Shown: positions 24,532-35,751, counted from the stretch's first letter. The stretch is 64,000 nucleotides of DNA from Dichotomocladium elegans (GCA_025716815.1 JAIXMN010000018.1:744001-808000); one strand, 5' to 3'. Translations and numbers: made by a program. The notes: a model not told the origin generated them from the letters alone.

Positions 24532-25937
24532 TCAATGGATTGCCTTTGCGAACCCCACTCGTCTGTGGTCATAATCAAAGACGGTGTAGTAGCTGCGCAA
24601 AAACGAGTCGCCGAGAATGACCATCGACATTGGCGCCTCGGCTATGCCCGAGTAGCAGAGAGTGCCATTCGCATTGGTCACCTTTTCGCGGATCAGATCC
24701 CGCAGTGTGACAGAGAAGGCTTCCTTGCCCAGATGAAACGTGATCTTTTCGGCAGCGACACTGCTACTCTTACAGGGCACCTGCCACCCGGTGCTTTCGT
24801 TGTACACGGCGCCCGGGATGCGTTCATGGATGGAATGGGAGAGGGTCGGTGGCAGGATGATGAGGGTGGTGCCGGTGTCGATGGTCGCAGTGCCATTGGT
24901 AGGGTTGATGCCGCTCAAATAGGTTAAATTGCCTATCTGAACACCGTGAAATGGAACTTCCCAGTACCGTGCCGGCTCGACCACCTTGATGTAGCGCACT
25001 TCGCCTGTGTACCGCCTCTTGTCCAGAGCGCCCATCGTGAGCGCGCCGCCTTCGTCGGACCGCCCAAGCCAGAAGGCGACGGTTGCGTTCTGGATCGTGC
25101 GCTGACGCTTCAAGATCTGCACAAAGGACAGGTTGCTATTCCCGAGGAGCGAGAGGGATGGGAACCCCAGACCGAAGATGCCGTCGAGGCCAGGATCATC
25201 AACGAACTGGGACGAGGTCTGGGTCGCTAAGCCAAAGAGATGACGTTTGACCGTCCAGTTGCCTACCCTCACCGTATCCAAGCCCTTGGTCCCTTTCACC
25301 AGCGATCCGTCACCATACTGGATAATCCAGCCTCCGTGCCCAGCCGTCTGATTCTCCGATCGGTGCGTGGTGGACTTGACGGGGTTGAAGAACGTGTGGT
25401 TGCCGCATTTATCGCAGAGCGCCGATGGTACCCAGATATCGGCACTGCCTGTGTCAAAGTCCATCTGAAACGTCTGTGGAGGAGTGCCGATCTCGACTAG
25501 GCCAGTGTACTAAGGAACCATATGGCAGGAATGATAGAGAGAGAAATGGAGGGGGGGGATTTTGTCCATTTGAGAATAAGCAGTGAACAAGACATACGTT
25601 TCCATGCCTACTCCGAACCTCAACATCCTTGTTCACCGCTCTCAGGTCAATGGCCATTGGGGTTGTGCCGCCGGCTTGCAACACTGGTGCTTTGCGGTAC
25701 CGGCGCATCAATCGAGTCTTTATTTGCTCCGGTGCATGCCTGCCACGAGTATCGCGACACTCTTTTCTTTGAAGGGAAACGCTTTGGGCGGACGCATATA
25801 TATATGCATTTGTTTCAGCAGAACATATCTGGTGGTGGGCTTTGCTTTTTATTATACCTAATACTTCCGTTTCCTTGATGGTCCGCAAGCACACCCAAAA
25901 TGGCTATGGATAGGATTGCAAGTAGACAAAACTGCAT
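24532..25937 (-). CDS. Secreted pepsin-like aspartic protease (A1)
   Basis: Three exons, 25937-25858, 25781-25598 and 25509-24532, give 413 residues; introns are 76 and 88 nt. Exon 1 encodes a signal peptide (MQFCLLAILSIAILGVLA). Exon 2 encodes a basic propeptide (RLMRRYRKAPVL region). The mature enzyme begins near YTGLVEIGTPPQ. Catalytic Asp residues are in DFDTGSADIWVPS (about Asp107) and TIDTGTTLI (about Asp299), and the flap Tyr is in YGDGS (about 153). A short disulphide loop is seen in CDKCG. There is no GPI-anchor-like tail, so secretion to the medium or delivery to the vacuole is likely. It is an acid endopeptidase of the rhizopuspepsin/pepsin family. It is divergent from the LDH-fold gene, sharing a 336-bp promoter region. 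Confidence 0.93.
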
Positions 25938-26273
25938 GATGGAACTTGAGAAAGAGAGAGAAAAGAGAGCAAACTCTGTTTGCTTCGCAAATCCTCATCT
26001 GAGAAGACGGTGTTTCACCTTTCATAGCAACACCCCTCCCTTTTGCTTTTGCTCCTCATCGTTAAAGAAATTCGCCGGTTTACCGGGGGAGGGAAGTTGG
26101 ACAATAAAAAAAAAAATCGGCAGTCTGTGTTCAGGGGCAGCAGCAGCGCGCTCGAGCTTCATGCAACTTATCAAAAAAGCCGTCTTGCCCCTGCTATTCT
26201 TACTTATACACCTATTTGCTTTCAAAATGAACTGCAACCTCCTCAGCTCGTCCAAGATCAAGCTGCTGTCATA
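25938..26273. promoter_or_regulatory. Shared divergent promoter region
   Basis: These 336 bp separate the start codons of the protease (minus) and the LDH-fold gene (plus). The region has a GA-rich stretch near 25945-25970 on the protease side and a short A run near 26107-26117. No specific operator was recognised. Confidence 0.4.
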
Positions 26274-27431
26274 ATGGCCCGTGGCAAAGTGGCAATCATC
26301 GGAGCTGGATCGGTCGGAAGCACAGTAGCATACGCGCTGCTGATGCGCGAAGTAGCAGCTGAAATTCTCCTAGTGGACATTGCATCCAACATACTCCATG
26401 GCCAAGTGCTTGATCTCACAGAGGCAATCATGGACAGTCCGACGGTGGTACGCGCAGGCACGTTTAAAGAAGCTGGACAGGCGGATGTGATTGTAGTGAC
26501 CGCTCATTCACCATGGACCACGGGATTGTCCGAAAATGAGGTATGTAGATATCACCGATCAGATAGCATCTGTGTATGCGGATGCAGAAGAGTAATGATT
26601 GTGGCTTGCCGACTTTTATACTTTCTCTCTCGTGCGGACCATCCTCCCTAGTGGATCAAACGCAACCAACGACTAATGCGAAGTATCATATTCGCATTAC
26701 TGCCGATTGCTCCCCAGGCTGTGCTGATCGTGGGGGCCGAACCTGTGGATCTCTTGACGCTGCAGATACAAGAAAAGGCCAATATTCCGCGACATCGGAT
26801 ATTTGGTGTGGGGAGCAACACGCGGAAAACTGGACGTGCGCGGGCCTGGGCGGCCGAAATGGTGAGAAGCAGCAGCAGCAGCAGCAATGGCAGCGATCTG
26901 CGCAACAGCGCTGGAACGAGCATAAGTAACAGCATCCAAACGACCGCTACACACCGGCTGGACACCCAGATATTCGTGATCGGAAGCGAAACGATTCCGC
27001 TGGTGGCGTGGCACAGTGCCTCGATTGATGGCGAGCCTGCGAGTGGCCTCGCGGATCTGTGGACGAATCGTGTTCTGCTGGAGCACATTGTCTCGACGGA
27101 TCGCATGAGCGAGATAGCCAAACTCAAGGGAGGAGCGTGGTTCGGCCCAGCAGCTGTCCTTGCGCGTGTGACCGAGGCTGTTTTGGAGGGTAAGAGCGAG
27201 CAGCGCCGGCCTGCATCTCCACAGCAAGACCAGGAGGAAGTCTACGTTGTATCGACCTATGTCGATGAGTTTGAGACCTGTGTGGCAGTACCTGCGGTTG
27301 TGACCCGGGATGGGGTCCAAAGACAAGTCCCGCTGAATCTGTCACCGGACGAACAACTCGCTTTAAAACGCGCAGCAGATCACACCCACCGCCTATATCA
27401 AGACACCATTCGAGACCTTGATGACTCATAG
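26274..27431 (+). CDS. LDH/MDH-fold protein, probable pseudoenzyme
   Basis: Two exons, 26274-26540 and 26652-27431, give 348 residues. The N-terminus is a good Rossmann domain: GKVAIIGAGSVGSTVAYAL and the LLVDI acidic end of strand 2, then GQVLDLTEA as in lactate dehydrogenases. The residues for catalysis are not where the family has them. The mobile loop reads AHSPWTTG, with no Gly-Ala-Arg-Gln. The Asn of SNPVD is Glu (GAEPVD, about 117-122). The Asp of LDTARFR is replaced (RKTGRARAW). The GEHGD block with the catalytic His is reduced to GSETIP (about 200). A Ser-rich insert sits before it. It probably binds NAD(H) but should not catalyse the usual reaction; a regulatory or scaffold role is speculation. 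Stops of this gene and malic enzyme are 46 bp apart. Confidence 0.75.
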
Positions 27432-27477
27432 GAAGGAAAATATGTATATATCTATATCTATTTATAAAGCCAACTTG

Positions 27478-29535
27478 CTAGATCCTACTGCTCGTCACTC
27501 TGTCACCATCAGGATTCCACATGGTTGCTTCTATCGCCGAACGTATGCCCTTTCTCGTTGCATCAAAAGAAACCGAGGACGATCCTTGACCTTCTGCCAA
27601 CGCTTGGAGGACAACGGCTTCGGCCACGTCCGCTGATACTTGACGGATTCGTTGGAGAGCAGGATAGAGCATTCCCTTGGCTCGTTCATGCTCGGTGAGG
27701 CATGCTGCCAGAGCTTTGGCCGCCTGGTAGACCATGTTATCTGAGACGACTTTGGATTTGGAGAGAATAGCGCCGAGCCCAAGACCGGGGAAGATGTACA
27801 TGTTGTTGCCCTGGGCTGGCACAACCGTCTTGTTGGTGGCGTCCGGGATCGTGTAAGGTTCAAATGCTGTCCCGGAGGCGAAAATGACCTTGTTGTTCGT
27901 ATACTGCATAGCCTGTTTAAAGGTGCATTCCGCCTTGGTCAGCGGGTTTGATAGTGGAAAGATGATAGGATTCGGGTTGAGTTCAGCCATCTTCTGTAGC
28001 ACCTGTTGGTTAAATGCACCAGAGATGGATGACAGACCAATCAAACTACGTACGAGCCGATGTGTATGTTGGAGGAGAGGGGAAGGATGGGCATGTCAGC
28101 TTATTGTAAGAGTTTCCCCAACCCCATCCCGGAGCGTGCTTTGTACTTACGCAGTCGGACGAACGTATTGAATGATGGATAGTAAGTCAGTGTACTGATG
28201 ACCTTGATTGTCATCACGAGCGTAATAGACCTTATGCTCAGCTAACGTGTCACCACGGTCGAGCGTGATCAGCCCCTAAAATGATAAAACGCAATTTACT
28301 CTGTCTGCGCCCACAGCTTCTCCCTCCCTCCAGCCGTACATGGAAATGTTAAGAAGCTGACCTTACTATCCACAACGAAGAACATCTTCTTTGCCCGGTC
28401 CTCAGATAGCTGGTATTCCGTCTCAAAATGCTTCTGAATTTGACGAGCTACGCCGATCGCCGCAGAGCCTGCACCGAAAAATACGATGCGCTGATCATCG
28501 GGCGCTGTCCCCGAGAGTGCTATTGCATTGATGAAGCCGGCGAGAATGACGGCTCCTGTGCCCTGAATATCGTCGTTGAAGCAGGGAAGCCGGTGCTGGT
28601 ACTTTTGGAGCAATCCGAACGCATGGTTGGACGACCAGTCTTCAAATTGGATTAGCATGGCTGGGAAGACAGTGTGTAATGCGCTGAGGACCTTATCCAC
28701 TGATGAATAGAACTACGTACGTGCAGTACATAGTGTCTCTTGTGTGAGATTGGATCGTCTCTTCCTTCCTTCAACATATATATATATACCCTGACCCTTG
28801 CAAGGCCCCAGGCTTCCACCCCCCCCGCTTACCTCCGCATCTTTTGGTCGGGTCTGGCGCACACCGAGGTAAAAAGGATCCTCACGATAAGCCTTGTTAT
28901 TCGTTCCAAGGTCGAGCGTGATGGGGAGCGTTCGATCGGGATGGATGCCCGCGCATGCTACGTAAAGCTGGAGCTTGCCAATGGCGATGGGCATGCCATT
29001 TACGCCGAGATCACCAAGACCAAGGATCCGTGAGCCGTCGGTGATGACGGCAATCTCAGGCGCAGGTCTCCCGGCGCAATAATTCTGGATTATCCCAATC
29101 TGCGTCTGCAGGTCATGTCCGCCCGTCAAGTACAAGCCATCGGCCACGCCAGGGCCGGCCAGGAACGGATAAATATTCGAATGCTCGAGACACGCGGTCC
29201 CGACGGTGGGCGTATAGATGATGGGTGCAAACTCCTATAGAATCGAGTTCCAAAAAGGGTAAGGGTGTGTGTTAAAGTTGGCCAAGAGATGCTTGAGAGA
29301 GCTGGGGATAGTAATAAAAAGAAAATATCTCTAACCTGGAGCTCTTCAATGACAACCTTATAGAAGAGATCCGTCCGACTGGTCCTCAACTGGGCCATTA
29401 AAAGATACTTGTCTAGCATAGACGGTCTGGAGCGCACATAACGGAGGACACGTTGCTTCTGAGTGTCCATGTCGTCTCTGCCTGCGGGCGCTCGACCAGT
29501 CCAGGGATGAAGATCAGAGCGTCGAGTAAACATGG
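27478..29535 (-). CDS. Malic enzyme (5' end unresolved)
   Basis: Five exons are clear: 29535-29336, 29234-28833, 28712-28362, 28275-28151 and 28045-27478. They encode about 548 residues with consistent phases. Diagnostic motifs: YTPTVG, DGSRILGLGDLGVNGMPI, the FEDW and CFNDDIQGTG metal/substrate block, GAGSAAIGVA for the dinucleotide, and SNPLTKAEC. The enzyme decarboxylates malate oxidatively to pyruvate, giving NAD(P)H; in oleaginous moulds cytosolic forms supply NADPH for lipid synthesis (cofactor here not determined). The family normally has about 30-50 more N-terminal residues. A GGFRDPIPLNK-like segment at about 29757-29843 resembles that part but its splice phase to 29535 does not fit. 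Translation might instead start at the ATG at 29533. A TA repeat lies in the second intron. Confidence 0.9.
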
Positions 29536-29898
29536 CTAGTGAACGGAAGGAAGAGCGAGAGAAAGAAAGAAAAGAGAGAGAGAGAGTTTGTAAATGTTAT
29601 AAGACATGCGGGATCACATGGTTCATACGATTATCACCCCCCCCATACATCCTCACCAATCCATCCATTAAGTACCGTCCAATCCCACAGATGGCTTTGA
29701 TTTTTCCTCTTTCGGCAAGAGAATGTCTTGTACACACTATACGTCCAATATCTGACCTTGTTAATCATATACCGCATCTCCTTGTTCAGAGGAATAGGAT
29801 CCCGGAACCCTCCATAACCATCGTGATACTCAGAAATCACCACGACTCAGAGAAGAAACCATCTTTTTAAAAAAAGAAAAGCTGGCGTCCATCCTTTA

Positions 29899-31576
29899 TT
29901 ATTTTAGAATATTAGGTATAGCAGGATAACGGCTACGGTGCCATCTTATTAGTATGCACTCTATCTTTCCCATTTGATCGTTTACCATATTGGACAGGTT
30001 GCATTCAGCATAAGCCAGCGCTCAATGCATGCGCCATGATATTCATGCTGACATGGTAATCGAAGAATCTCAAGTTCGAAGCCAAAGCGTTCTTGACAGA
30101 TGGTGCATTCGGTTGCTGCTGCTGCTTCTTTCATGTTTTAATTGCGACGCACAATAAAGGAAGAAAAAAACCCCACCTCGATCCATCCGCCTGAGTATCC
30201 GGCGAGGCAGATATTTAATTTGATCACGCGATGCACCGTTCCCGTTCTCGGTTTCCCTACAAAAAAGAAAGTCTTCTCCGGTCAAGAAAAATCATGTTCC
30301 TCTCTTTGTTGATAATTACCATGTCTCAGGTAGATTCCACGCAGGATCTTCTTCTTCTTGAAGCACCCTAAATCCATACTATCCATAAGCTACAGAAAAA
30401 CATACATGATGCAGACAAAGACCTGAGGATGTTGGACATATCATAGGCCTCACGAAATTCCTCTTCAGAACCTCTTCCATACGGAAATAGGTCTCTGTCT
30501 TCTGCTGCTTATCATAAATATACGAGAACTGCGTCAATTGTTTTATCTGCTGACCATATCACAAAATAAAATTGCACCTTCATTATAACCGCTGCCGTTG
30601 TCATCATCGGTAAGATCGCCGTCTTCTTGCTCCTCGTTAGCAGAAAAAGCTTCTTCTTCATCAGAAAAGTAGCTAGGCGTATTCTCTTCAAAGTCTCCAT
30701 CGGTATTGCCACCCGTCTGATAGCTCTCATTATCGGCATCACCGTAACCGTAATCATCTTCGGTTGAGCGATCATCATCGTCGCCTTCCGAATCAGGGAC
30801 CCATCTTGTGCTGAACGTGCCTGACATAAAAAACCCATTCTCGTCGTCTTCTTCTTCTTCTCCGGGGACAGACCGTATTTCTGAATTTAGTCGCGATTCG
30901 TCACTAAATTGGTCTCCATCCTCTTCGACATCGTCCAGACTATATGGCTCTTCTTGATCTTCATACCCGTATCCACTACTATACTCATGCTCCTCATCAT
31001 CTGTGTCCCCGTATGATTCGTCCTCGTCATCAATGCTATATACAATCATTCTTTCTTCTTCTTCCTCTGTTGTGGATGGATTATCATCTGCAGTACTTCC
31101 ATCGCTTGAATCTTCTTCTTCGTACGTTTCCCATGTGTGGTCTGAATCGTGAGGCAGGTACGATTCTTCATTTTGGCTGGTGGCATCCTCGTAAATGTCC
31201 CATCCGATTGCCTCCTCCTCTTGATCCTCCTCGTCGTAATAATTGTCTTCTTCGTCTTCCTGATAGATATCATGGCCGAACGCTGACATTGACTCGCTCG
31301 AGGTCGTTGCGCCGGTGTAGAAGTCCACACTAACGTCATAAAAAGTATACTGCTCAAAGTAATGAGTTTCGGACAAGTCCACCTGTATGCGGCGAGCAGA
31401 AGGACTTTCTTCATTAGCCAAAGGCATCGAGTAAGTTGCTGGGGGAGGGAAACGAATGGAATTCGATTCAACTCTACCTCTTCGACGAACTCTGAATGGC
31501 AAATTTGGCACACAGGTTGGCTCATGAATCGGTCGACGATGGTCTGGTCCTTGCAAACGTAGCAAAAGTACTGCAT
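29899..31576 (-). CDS. RING-H2 E3 ubiquitin ligase with acidic middle
   Basis: Seven exons (31576-31478, 31382-30578, 30507-30423, 30367-30320, 30256-30177, 30127-29986, 29932-29899) give 430 residues, all phases consistent. The N-terminus has a Cys-x2-Cys...Cys-x2-Cys zinc ribbon (Cys 5, 8, 23, 26) like that of RNF115/126-type ligases. Residues about 80-330 are extremely acidic, rich in Asp, Glu, Ser and Tyr. The C-terminus is a RING-H2: CTICQERF, then PCQHEYHGACIERW and CPIC (Cys 380 to 420). The eighth ligand is created by splicing: TG from exon 6 and C from an 11-codon last exon, using a TAG acceptor after a TACTAAT branch site. It is expected to transfer ubiquitin from an E2. Exon 3 has a tandem CAGCAG acceptor. 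Confidence 0.85.
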
Positions 31577-31909
31577 TGATGTGTCAGGCGGGGAATGGTG
31601 CGGAGCCGATAGGAGATGGAGAGCAAGAGAGAGAGAGTCAAGAAGAAGAAGGAAGAGTCCTTGGGTATTTTGGGTAAGAAGGGAGAGGACACAGGGGAAC
31701 AGTCAAGTGCCTTTGAGCGTTCTGATAAGCCCAAGCCTTTGGACACCGCAAGGCGGCGTCCACCCGCAACACGCCTCGCCTCACTTTTTTTTTTTATGCC
31801 GCAAAGCACCGAGCATTTCTTGGTAAGTTCGGTGCGGAGTCCGAGAGTCTTCCCTTCCTCTTTCCCCCGCCCCCGTTCTTGTTTAACTCTAAAATTCAAA
31901 AAAATAGTC
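31577..31909. promoter_or_regulatory. Divergent promoter, RING ligase and Fis1
   Basis: These 333 bp lie between the two start codons. A (GA)n stretch sits near 31627-31640 and a T run near 31787-31796. A GC-rich GGCGGCGTCCACCCGC block lies near 31752. No specific factor site was recognised. Confidence 0.4.
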
Positions 31910-32639
31910 ATGCCTCGCACCGTTATGCCCATGGCCGAAGAAGCCGATACCCCTTTGACTCCTGCAGAGCTCAATGTAAATCTCTTACGATGCAGAAGTT
32001 CTTTTTATTTTTTTGTGGTGGCTTAAAAGAAGGCATTCTCCCCTGGTGATCTCGTCTATATATACAGGTTCTACGCAAGCAATACCTCAAAGAAGGTGAA
32101 TACGTCACCGTACAAACCAAGTTCAACTATGCTTGGAGCCTGATTCGCTCCGCGAATCATAAAGAAGTAGAAGAGGGCGTTTTTCTCTTGAGTGGTATGT
32201 ATACAACTACCTCCCGGAGCGGGCAAAAGAAACTTAACAACGCACCACCACGCTGAACTCGGTCACGCCGCAGAAATATATATGAGCTCGCCCGAGCGCC
32301 GCCGAGAATGCCTATATTACCTTGCCATCGGACACTACAAGATCGGTAACCTTTCGGATGCAAAGCGGTTCAATAACGAGCTGCTCAAGCATGAGCCAAA
32401 GAATGAACAAGCATTAGACCTTGGTAGACGGATTGATGAAAAAGTATCCAGAGGTATATATATATATATATATAGATATATCATTGATAGAGACGAGATA
32501 CCGCGGATGTATACAGTCAGTGCATGATCTCATGCGCCGACAACTTACTTTAGAGGGAACGATTGGCCTGGCGATCGTTGGAGGCGTCGTTACTCTAGGC
32601 GCAGCGATCATCACAGCCATCATGAAGAGGAGGAATTAG
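31910..32639 (+). CDS. FIS1: Mitochondrial/peroxisomal fission protein Fis1
   Basis: Four exons, 31910-31975, 32068-32194, 32274-32453 and 32521-32639, give 163 residues, near the usual 150-155. The TPR-like core is plain: [12 protein letters not shown]..., [20 protein letters not shown] and [18 protein letters not shown], followed by EPKNEQAL. The C-terminus has a tail anchor ([17 protein letters not shown]) ending in KRRN, as expected for outer mitochondrial membrane insertion. Fis1 recruits dynamin-related Dnm1 through adaptors for organelle division. Intron 3 begins GTATATATATATA, so its 5' splice site lies inside a TA repeat. It is divergent from the RING ligase gene. Confidence 0.95.
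32454..32476. repeat. TA microsatellite in Fis1 intron 3
   Basis: About ten TA units start at the donor GT of the third Fis1 intron. Confidence 0.9.
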
Positions 32640-33129
32640 TTCAAGTCTATTCATCCCTCAAAAATACCTTATCCCAAGTGTTTCCTGCCTTTTTTTTTTT
32701 TTCAATAACAATTTAATCTGCTGGAGATTTGCAAGAATTCGTCCGTGTGCGGTTTCTTATTCCCCTATTTAAATGCTTCGCCAAAGTGGGGATTGTACTA
32801 TGTATTACTAGGCTGGCCTTTATTTCACAGGTGCGCTCCCCCGAGCTGTTCTTATCGCTGCTGTCCTGAAGGGAAATGGACGTTGCTCTCATTTCCGTTG
32901 ATATCTGAGACACAGTGATGGTTCGCTGTCAAGAATACACTCAAAGGCATGCCCGCTGCCAGCATGCACTATACGGAGCGACCATTTGAATTGTCTATTC
33001 CACGTAACCGAAAATAAAGTATATAGCGGATATGCGATTGCTTACCGTATATCGTCTTCCGGAAGGCTCTTTATCTCAGGGGTTGGCCCAAAGTATTCAC
33101 GCCCCACCTGGATACAGAGGATGATGATA
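32640..33129. other. Intergenic region, no gene seen
   Basis: A T run lies at about 32691-32702 after the Fis1 stop. Only short frames follow, without recognisable domains. Confidence 0.45.
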
Positions 33130-34848
33130 CAGTACTGTGAGGCCTTGTCTCGGATACATACGTAGGCTTCGTGTACACGTACATTTAATCAAGCTTCTGT
33201 CGGAACTAGCTGGGCCAGTTGCTAGCCACCGTTTCCCTCGCAAAACTAGAAGTCGGGTTATGCCCAGAAACCTTTACGCATGATGGCAAAGCAAATGTCG
33301 CATGCGCGGCGAAAAACGTCGAACAAAAAGCTCGGTAAATCCATCTCTATAAACGTTGAAATGAGCAATCTATCTTTTTACAAAGGTGGGCAAGGTCATG
33401 TCGTTGATGAGAAAATGTACTCTCTTCTATCCGCTTGTTCTCACACAGAATATCTGCGCAGTTATCTTGCAGGGGTAACCCTGACCGTGTTGCTACGCAC
33501 ATTCCCAAGCGAAAAGATTCAGATGAAAGAAGCAGACTTTAAGCGCGGCTACACGATGTACACTGACAAGGATATAGTCATATTTTTCCGACTGAGGTTA
33601 GGAATCCATGTTCGGTCAGCTCAGCGATGGGCATCACAATGCAAAAAGGACCCTGATAGCATTTGAATAAACGTAAAGGTAGAGGTCGTTCGCATATTCT
33701 GAACGATAACAAAGTATGCTATTTTAGAAGGAGTTGATGAGAACCCGTCGATTGTCCTAGAGCAATTGATCAAGAGATTCGAAGGTATCGAAAATGACGC
33801 CCCATTGATTTATGAAAAAGGGATGCAATCTGTCACTGAAAAATGCTCGGTTTCAGCCTGTAGGCAGGAACAGTGATGCCAAAATCCAAGAGCGCCTTGA
33901 TAGGGTGCGCCAAAGGGATATGACTGACACTGGCTTTAGGTAAAAAACAATGTTTCACTTGATGAGTCTGGTTCCATAATAATATGAAGCGCAGCATGGC
34001 ATGATCCAAAAAAAGGACTTCTGCAATAGCTACAGTATCAAAAACAAGAGCGAAAACAACCACGATCTCGGGAGCATTTTTCAGCATCAGCTATCATGAA
34101 GTGTAGCCTGAGACTCCAGCAACTACCACCCAAGCAAAAAGAAAAGAGCGGGACAGACGATAGCTGCAAGCAAAGAAACTGTAACTGGACATTATCTCTG
34201 ATTTCTTAAGGCTACCATGGATGAGAAGGATAAGTAGGGAACATATGAAGGGCCATTATTTGGATGGATAATGCACCCATTCATAAGGTTGCAGATATCT
34301 TTAAATACATCGATTCTCGAGGATACCAATGCGCCTCTTTTCCATCCTACTCACCTGAACTCAACCCTATCGAGCAGTTATGGTCAGTTGTGAAGAGCAA
34401 AATAAAACACAATAGGTTCTTGGAAAGCGAGACATTCATAACCCGAATCAACGAAACATGGAATAGCTTAAATTGAGTGATTTTGAAAGATTCGGCTCTC
34501 GATATGTAAAGGCAGACGCACACACACTTTAGCAAAGCAGTGTGATCCTATGTGATAACAATAGGGGCAATCAGGAGGAAGAAAAAAAGTAGAAATGAGT
34601 GAGTCGATCCATTGTTTGCGCTGCGGTCGGTTGGCAATCCGTTTGGGCTTAGTCTTGCTGAGCGTCAAGAAATGTATGAAATCCGACATGGTTGCTATAA
34701 TAGAGAGAGGTACATATGCTAGTAACCAATCCGGATAACGGGCACGGATCCTGCTGCGATGCGTGCTTTGCCGTATGGAATTGATGTAACGTTTCAACAA
34801 CAGCCTGCGGCAGCAATGTATGTACCATGTATGTACGGTACAGTACTG
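33130..34848 (+). mobile_element. Decayed Tc1/mariner (DDE_3) element
   Basis: In order on the plus strand, with stops and frameshifts between them, are pieces of one transposase. They are a helix-turn-helix with GIHVRSAQRWASQ (about 33590-33666), DENPSIVLEQLI (about 33738), a linker with CNLSLKNARFQPVGRN (about 33827-33880), a LDESG first catalytic Asp (about 33958), SAIATVSKTRAKTTTI (about 34020), WMDNAPIHK with the second Asp (about 34260) and FPSYSPELNPIEQLW with the third acidic residue (about 34340-34385). The last part is a 70-codon open frame at 34264-34476. Palindromic CAGTACTG copies at 33130 and 34841 enclose it at a typical element length (1.7 kb) and may be ends of terminal repeats. 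It is not functional as seen. Confidence 0.8.
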
Positions 34849-35751
34849 GCGCAGCGATGGTGAATATTAGAAAATTCGTGTCTACGTGAGTGGGAAACGA
34901 AACGGTCCAGAATGATGCAAACACATACACACACGCGCCCACGCACATATATATAATGTGCAATCTATTCAGGGTGTTTATTTCTTCATTGTTTTCTTTG
35001 TATATACTAAAGCTGTCGTCGAATAGCCCGACCACTCTGTAGCATAAACCTGGTATTGTTCACGATACCCTCCCCCCCATCTTCTATATGGGTAAAGTAC
35101 ACCCTTCTTGTGCGACTTACTGTAACGGTTATTGTTGTTGGAACGATGATGCTCTTCATCTGGATAGGAAGTCCTGCCCTGTGAAATTAAGGTTCAAACA
35201 CTATTTAGCTGACTAGACATGAGCCCTTCCCCCCCATCCCTGTTGCCGCATGCACCGTATGTTTAACTCATGCTGGGAATTGATAAAAGAGTTATCGAGA
35301 AGATAGGACTTTGTAAAACCTATCTACCGTAGCCTCGACGATGGGTCCTCATGTGGAGTGTAAAGAGAAAAAGAGGGGTGGGAGGGTTTTTCATTGACAG
35401 GAACACACATACAACCTTCCTTTCTTTCTCATAGGAGACAAGGACGCATCACAAATTGATCTCTCACGCTTCTGCGCATATTTTGTTTTAGGAATAAAGA
35501 AGAAGGAAATGATTATGCGGAAGGGGTATTAGGGGGGAGCGGAAGGGTATTATTATTAATGCCTATGCTGTAAAGTGTGCTTCGGCAGTCCAGAGAAGCA
35601 GGGTAAAGTGGGGTAAGATGTATGTACTATGTATAAAAACGATGGTAAAGAAGAGGTGTGTGGCGTCTCCCTGATGTGCGTGGGCGACTTTGTATAACAT
35701 AGATATGTATGTGCATATATATGTATATAGATTAAAAAGGTGTCAACAACG
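34849..35751. other. Intergenic region, no gene seen
   Basis: Contains a CACACA run near 34920-34935 and C runs near 35072 and 35230. Frames here are short and partly translations of repeats. Confidence 0.45.

Noticed and set aside
30944..31333. 129-codon plus-strand frame
   Set aside because: It is antisense to the acidic coding exon of the RING ligase, whose Asp/Glu codons create open His/Leu/Pro frames on the other strand.
34468..35035. Minus-strand frames after the mariner element
   Set aside because: They run over a CA repeat, have no family resemblance and no plausible splice joins.
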